This document shows, in pieces, positions 62,101 through 64,000 of a stretch of DNA of 64,000 bases. The notes under the pieces are model-generated. The model was not told where the DNA came from. It worked only from the letters and a program-made list of their open reading frames with translations, and ran no database searches. Numbering within the stretch: the stretch's first letter is position 1; every line of letters starts with the position of its first letter. Location of the stretch: NCBI RefSeq assembly GCF_014839805.1, contig NC_051116.1:8847556-8911555 (forward strand). Reading direction: 5' to 3'. The position numbers and the translations under genes are program-made. Origin of the DNA: Manduca sexta. Taxonomy: Eukaryota > Arthropoda > Insecta > Lepidoptera > Sphingidae.

Positions 62101-63687
62101 ACATCATAAGGAAAACCATTTTAATGTGTCATTTACCTCATTACATTATGTGGCACTTATTATAAGTTATTATAATGCCGACAGCGAGATACCGTGGAAC
62201 CGATTCGTGTTTAAGACAAATGTTTGTGACTTGCGAAAATACCAATGTTTGATTATGGTTTGTATATATTTTTTAAATTTTTTCTTGATTCCGTAATATG
62301 TGATAATCGATTCATTGGTTTCAAGGTAAGATATTTTTTTTTTTATAAAAATAGCACTGTTTGTTCCGCTGATAGAGTATATGTATACGCGATACAGCTT
62401 TAAAGTGTTATTGTCTAGATAAAGTGTCGACTGACGAAAGACGATTATCCAAAAATCTTTTTTTTTCTTATGAAGCTAAACATGTCCTATAAGTTATTAT
62501 ATATCAATGAAACATTAACACCAAGCACTACCAGCATCGTATGTAACCAATTTACCCCCTACACGACCTGAGATACAATAAAATGTGAAAGATGAACTTT
62601 TATCTATGAGAGACATGAAGTATATTGTACTACTGAGGTGTATAAAGTAGAGTGCGCGTGCGTTAGTGTGTGGTGTGTACGCACCTGCACTGCAGACACA
62701 GCGCGGCGGCGATGAGCGCCGCCAGCAGCGCCGCGCGCGCCTCGCCCGCGCCCCCCGCGCCCCCAGCACCGCCCCCCGCACCCGCGCCCCCCGCCGCGCC
62801 GCGCAGCACCGACCCCATCACCTGCTCCACCACCACTTGCTCCTGCGAAAAACCAACCATAGTCAACACACACCAACAACCACCTAAACAAATCACATTA
62901 CGCTCCTTCGACAATCAGCGAAGAAGACCACCCAGAGCTTCACATTAGTTGAGCCAATCACTAATAACAACCAGGTCATCATTAAGCTTGTGACTGAGAT
63001 AGACTCCTATCACCTGATGAGCTTCAAGTCGTGGTACATACCTGCGCCTTATCCACGTCGCACTTGAGGAGCACGGCGTCGTCGGGCGAGTACAGCGAGG
63101 CGAGCCCGAGCTGCCGCTTCACCTGGAACTCCGACAGCTGCTGGCTCAACTCGTCCTTCGCCTTCTGCCGCGCCTTGCGGAACACGTTGCGCACTATCTC
63201 TTCTTTGTCGTATTCTGTAAAAAAACAACAGATATTGTTGTATACAGGATGTTACATAATGTCGGAATATTGTAAAAATACATCCATGCGAAAAAATCTT
63301 ATATAATTCAATAAAAATATTACATTCCAATAGTAAGTAAAAAACTATTTTGTACACAAATTAAATTGTACTTACCGTTGACTAAAACATGTTCAATCTC
63401 ATTGGCCATGTTTTCGTCGACACCGTTCAACTGTAACACCTGTTAACAATATGCACTGTTTAAAAATCTATCTACTACTTTGGAAGGTAAAAATGTATTT
63501 ATAGCACACAATGAATCGTAATCATGACGTGTGGGTACTATAAGGTAGTATAGTTTGTATGGTTACCGCGTGCGGCATGAGGAAGGTGGAGTGTATCTCG
63601 TAGGCCCAGCGGCGCAGCGTGGCGGCGGGCGCGGCGGCGCAGCGGAACCCCTCCGTCAGCACCAGCACCAGCCCCGCGTGTGCGCAT
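55655..63687 (-). CDS. RhoGEF2-type (ARHGEF11/12 family) Rho guanine-nucleotide exchange factor, ten internal exons
   Basis: The visible exons are 63567-63687, 63376-63439, 63042-63214, 62685-62842, 61079-61196, 59542-59650, 56999-57110, 56493-56621, 56110-56169 and 55655-55726. Splice phases agree at every junction except 62685 to 61196. In order they encode an RGS-like domain, a Gly/Ala-rich stretch, a basic linker, a C1 domain and a polar tail. In this family, Galpha12/13 binds the RGS-like domain and the DH-PH module activates Rho at the membrane to drive actomyosin contraction; insect RhoGEF2 has an added C1 domain, as here. The N-terminal (PDZ) exons should lie beyond 64000. DH-PH exons should follow 55655 but were not found. 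Confidence 0.85.
56493..57110 (-). CDS. RhoGEF exons encoding the C1 domain
   Basis: Exons 56999-57110 and 56493-56621 join G|AC to give the complete C1 zinc pattern: His, 12 residues, CHHC, 13 residues, CTDC, KLRV, HRHC, 7 residues, Cys. All eight metal ligands are present. Residues for diacylglycerol binding cannot be judged with certainty. In the family it is taken to be an atypical membrane or protein contact module. Confidence 0.9.
57248..57320 (+). repeat. Non-LTR retrotransposon 3' end fragment
   Basis: GGAGGCCCATGTTCAGTAG and GTGGCTGATGATGAATTAG match the copy at 34315-34400. Confidence 0.5.
57437..59458 (-). mobile_element. tRNA-headed SINE, split by a younger insertion
   Basis: Read on the minus strand, the 5' end at 59445 starts ACTGCCTCGGTGGCGTAG and has a B box (GGGTTCGAATCCC) near 59390. 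The body continues to 59326 and resumes at 57591 after the inner element, through CACCTATCACATCC to a TG-repeat tail near 57449. The 12-bp direct repeats TAGTAATTACAC at 57437-57448 and 59447-59458 are its target duplication. It is not a working tRNA gene: the acceptor stem is mispaired. Confidence 0.85.
57592..59325. mobile_element. Transib-like non-autonomous foldback element
   Basis: The ends CACAGTGGACGGAAAAACG and its inverted copy are flanked by perfect 5-bp repeats CGCCG (57587-57591 and 59326-59330). A CACAGTG-like end and a GC-rich 5-bp target duplication of CGNCG type are known marks of Transib, the transposase family from which RAG1 arose. The arms are very long and nearly identical inverted copies: 57592-58280 against 58776-59325. 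The left arm has about 140 extra bases near 57806-57946. The middle 500 bp and the arms have no coding capacity. Confidence 0.85.
59542..59650 (-). CDS. RhoGEF exon before the C1 domain
   Basis: It reads PATVAAAVGGTRASFLQRDK, then a Lys/Gln-rich stretch ending KQHPQP, which joins in phase 0 to FVVRGHH of the C1 domain. The acceptor is GTCAG and the donor is GTGAGC. Confidence 0.8.
61079..61196 (-). CDS. RhoGEF linker exon, possible alternative start
   Basis: From the ATG at 61185 it encodes MVNTLDISEEKAREVRRHWW and a Lys/Ser-rich end, with a GTGAGT donor in phase with the next exon. The frame across the acceptor at 61197-61198 does not fit the upstream exon's end (two bases over). The ATG has a strong context (AAAATGG), and an in-frame TGA lies 18 bases before it. 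So this may be the first coding exon of a shorter isoform without the RGS-like domain, or a small exon between 61.2 and 62.7 kb was missed. Confidence 0.6.
61430..61450 (-). promoter_or_regulatory. Possible promoter upstream of the RhoGEF linker exon
   Basis: A CACATGACGTCGG stretch (E-box plus CRE-like core) lies about 250 bases upstream of the ATG at 61185 on the minus strand. This fits the idea of an internal start but is weak alone. Confidence 0.25.
62685..62842 (-). CDS. RhoGEF exon with Gly/Ala-rich low-complexity insert
   Basis: The exon follows the RGS-like domain in phase 0 (DKAQ then EQVVVEQV). The first residues look like the family's closing helix. Then come about 20 residues of almost only Gly and Ala, and an Ala/Leu-rich helix ending CLQC plus two bases. 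The DNA is nearly pure G and C, unlike all its neighbours. Confidence 0.75.
63042..63687 (-). CDS. RhoGEF exons encoding the RGS-like domain
   Basis: Three exons (63567-63687, 63376-63439, 63042-63214) join in phase. They show RRWAYEIHSTFLMPHAVLQL, then NEIEHVLV, and finally KRQLGLASLYSPDD. These match the second half of the RGS-like domain of PDZ-RhoGEF/LARG, including the typical QLGLxSLY segment near its end. The first half of the domain must be encoded upstream of 63687. Confidence 0.85.
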
Positions 63688-64000
63688 CTACACAACACAC
63701 GAGACGTTCACATTATGGCACTGTTTAGTAATCGATTGGCTTTGCTTATATAATTCCCTCTAAAATATATGACATATGCCATACATATTGTAATAAATAG
63801 CTCATTAAAAGTGCTCCTTGCTTTTATGTTATTAGTAATTTATAAAAATAACACATATAAATATAGAACAATTAATTATAAAGTTAGAAACTAAATATTA
63901 TATTCCTTGAGAAACTAATTATTATACTGACTATATGCAACCTAGAATTACCCTTTGAATTTTTTTTTTGTATATTATGAAAAAATTATCGGAAATAAGG

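Noticed and set aside
62515..62948. Several overlapping frames on both strands at the GC-rich exon
   Set aside because: Only one frame joins in phase with the neighbouring RhoGEF exons. The rest follow from the lack of stops in G/C-rich DNA.
1..64000. CRISPR array, prokaryotic operon or integrated virus
   Set aside because: No regular short repeats with spacers, no operon structure and no recognisable viral genes were seen. All organisation is that of an insect nuclear genome.

Overview
The window looks like a lepidopteran (moth or butterfly) nuclear genome. It is AT-rich with GC-rich coding exons, split genes with GT-AG introns, ZAD-type C2H2 zinc-finger genes (an arthropod hallmark), and the usual moth repeats: tRNA-headed SINEs, Helitron-like elements, a Transib-like element and several interspersed 3'-end repeats. 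There is one 500-N assembly gap. No rRNA, genuine tRNA, CRISPR or prokaryotic-style operon was seen.

Region 1 (about 0.2-22.3 kb) holds three copies of one gene family. A (840-4371, +) and B (9634-13173, -) are recent inverted duplicates sharing roughly 600 bp of 5' flank; C (18719-22248, +) is more diverged. B is intact (1179 aa). A carries two single-base frameshifts and C one. I do not recognise the family. It looks like a soluble, Leu/Lys-rich, all-helical repeat protein, and it is the best candidate here for something undescribed. In all three copies the ATG lies directly after a splice acceptor, so a spliced 5'UTR followed by an intronless coding exon is likely. A THAP-type zinc-finger first exon (16759-16829, -) sits between B and C.

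Region 2 (23.0-28 kb) holds two paralogous ZAD-C2H2 genes in tail-to-tail order. The plus copy (23015-25184) is complete, with two exons and 10 fingers. The minus copy (26500 to more than 27978) has the same finger plan but two compensating single-base indels, and its 5' end runs into the gap.

Region 3 (28.5-55 kb) is a gene-poor stretch dominated by degenerate interspersed repeats. It includes two gene-start-like spots: a coding first exon at 29262-29354 (-), and a CpG-rich promoter-like block with a possible short exon at 52.68-53.23 kb (+).

Region 4 (55.6-63.7 kb, -) is the middle part of a Rho guanine-nucleotide exchange factor of the RhoGEF2/ARHGEF11-12 type. Ten exons are visible: an RGS-like domain, a Gly/Ala-rich segment, a linker, a textbook C1 zinc domain and the sequence after it. 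The 5' exons lie beyond the window, and no DH-PH exons were found on the 3' side. One intron contains a nested set of transposons: an old repeat, a SINE inserted into it with 12-bp target duplications, and a 1734-bp Transib-like foldback element inserted into the SINE with a CGCCG target duplication.
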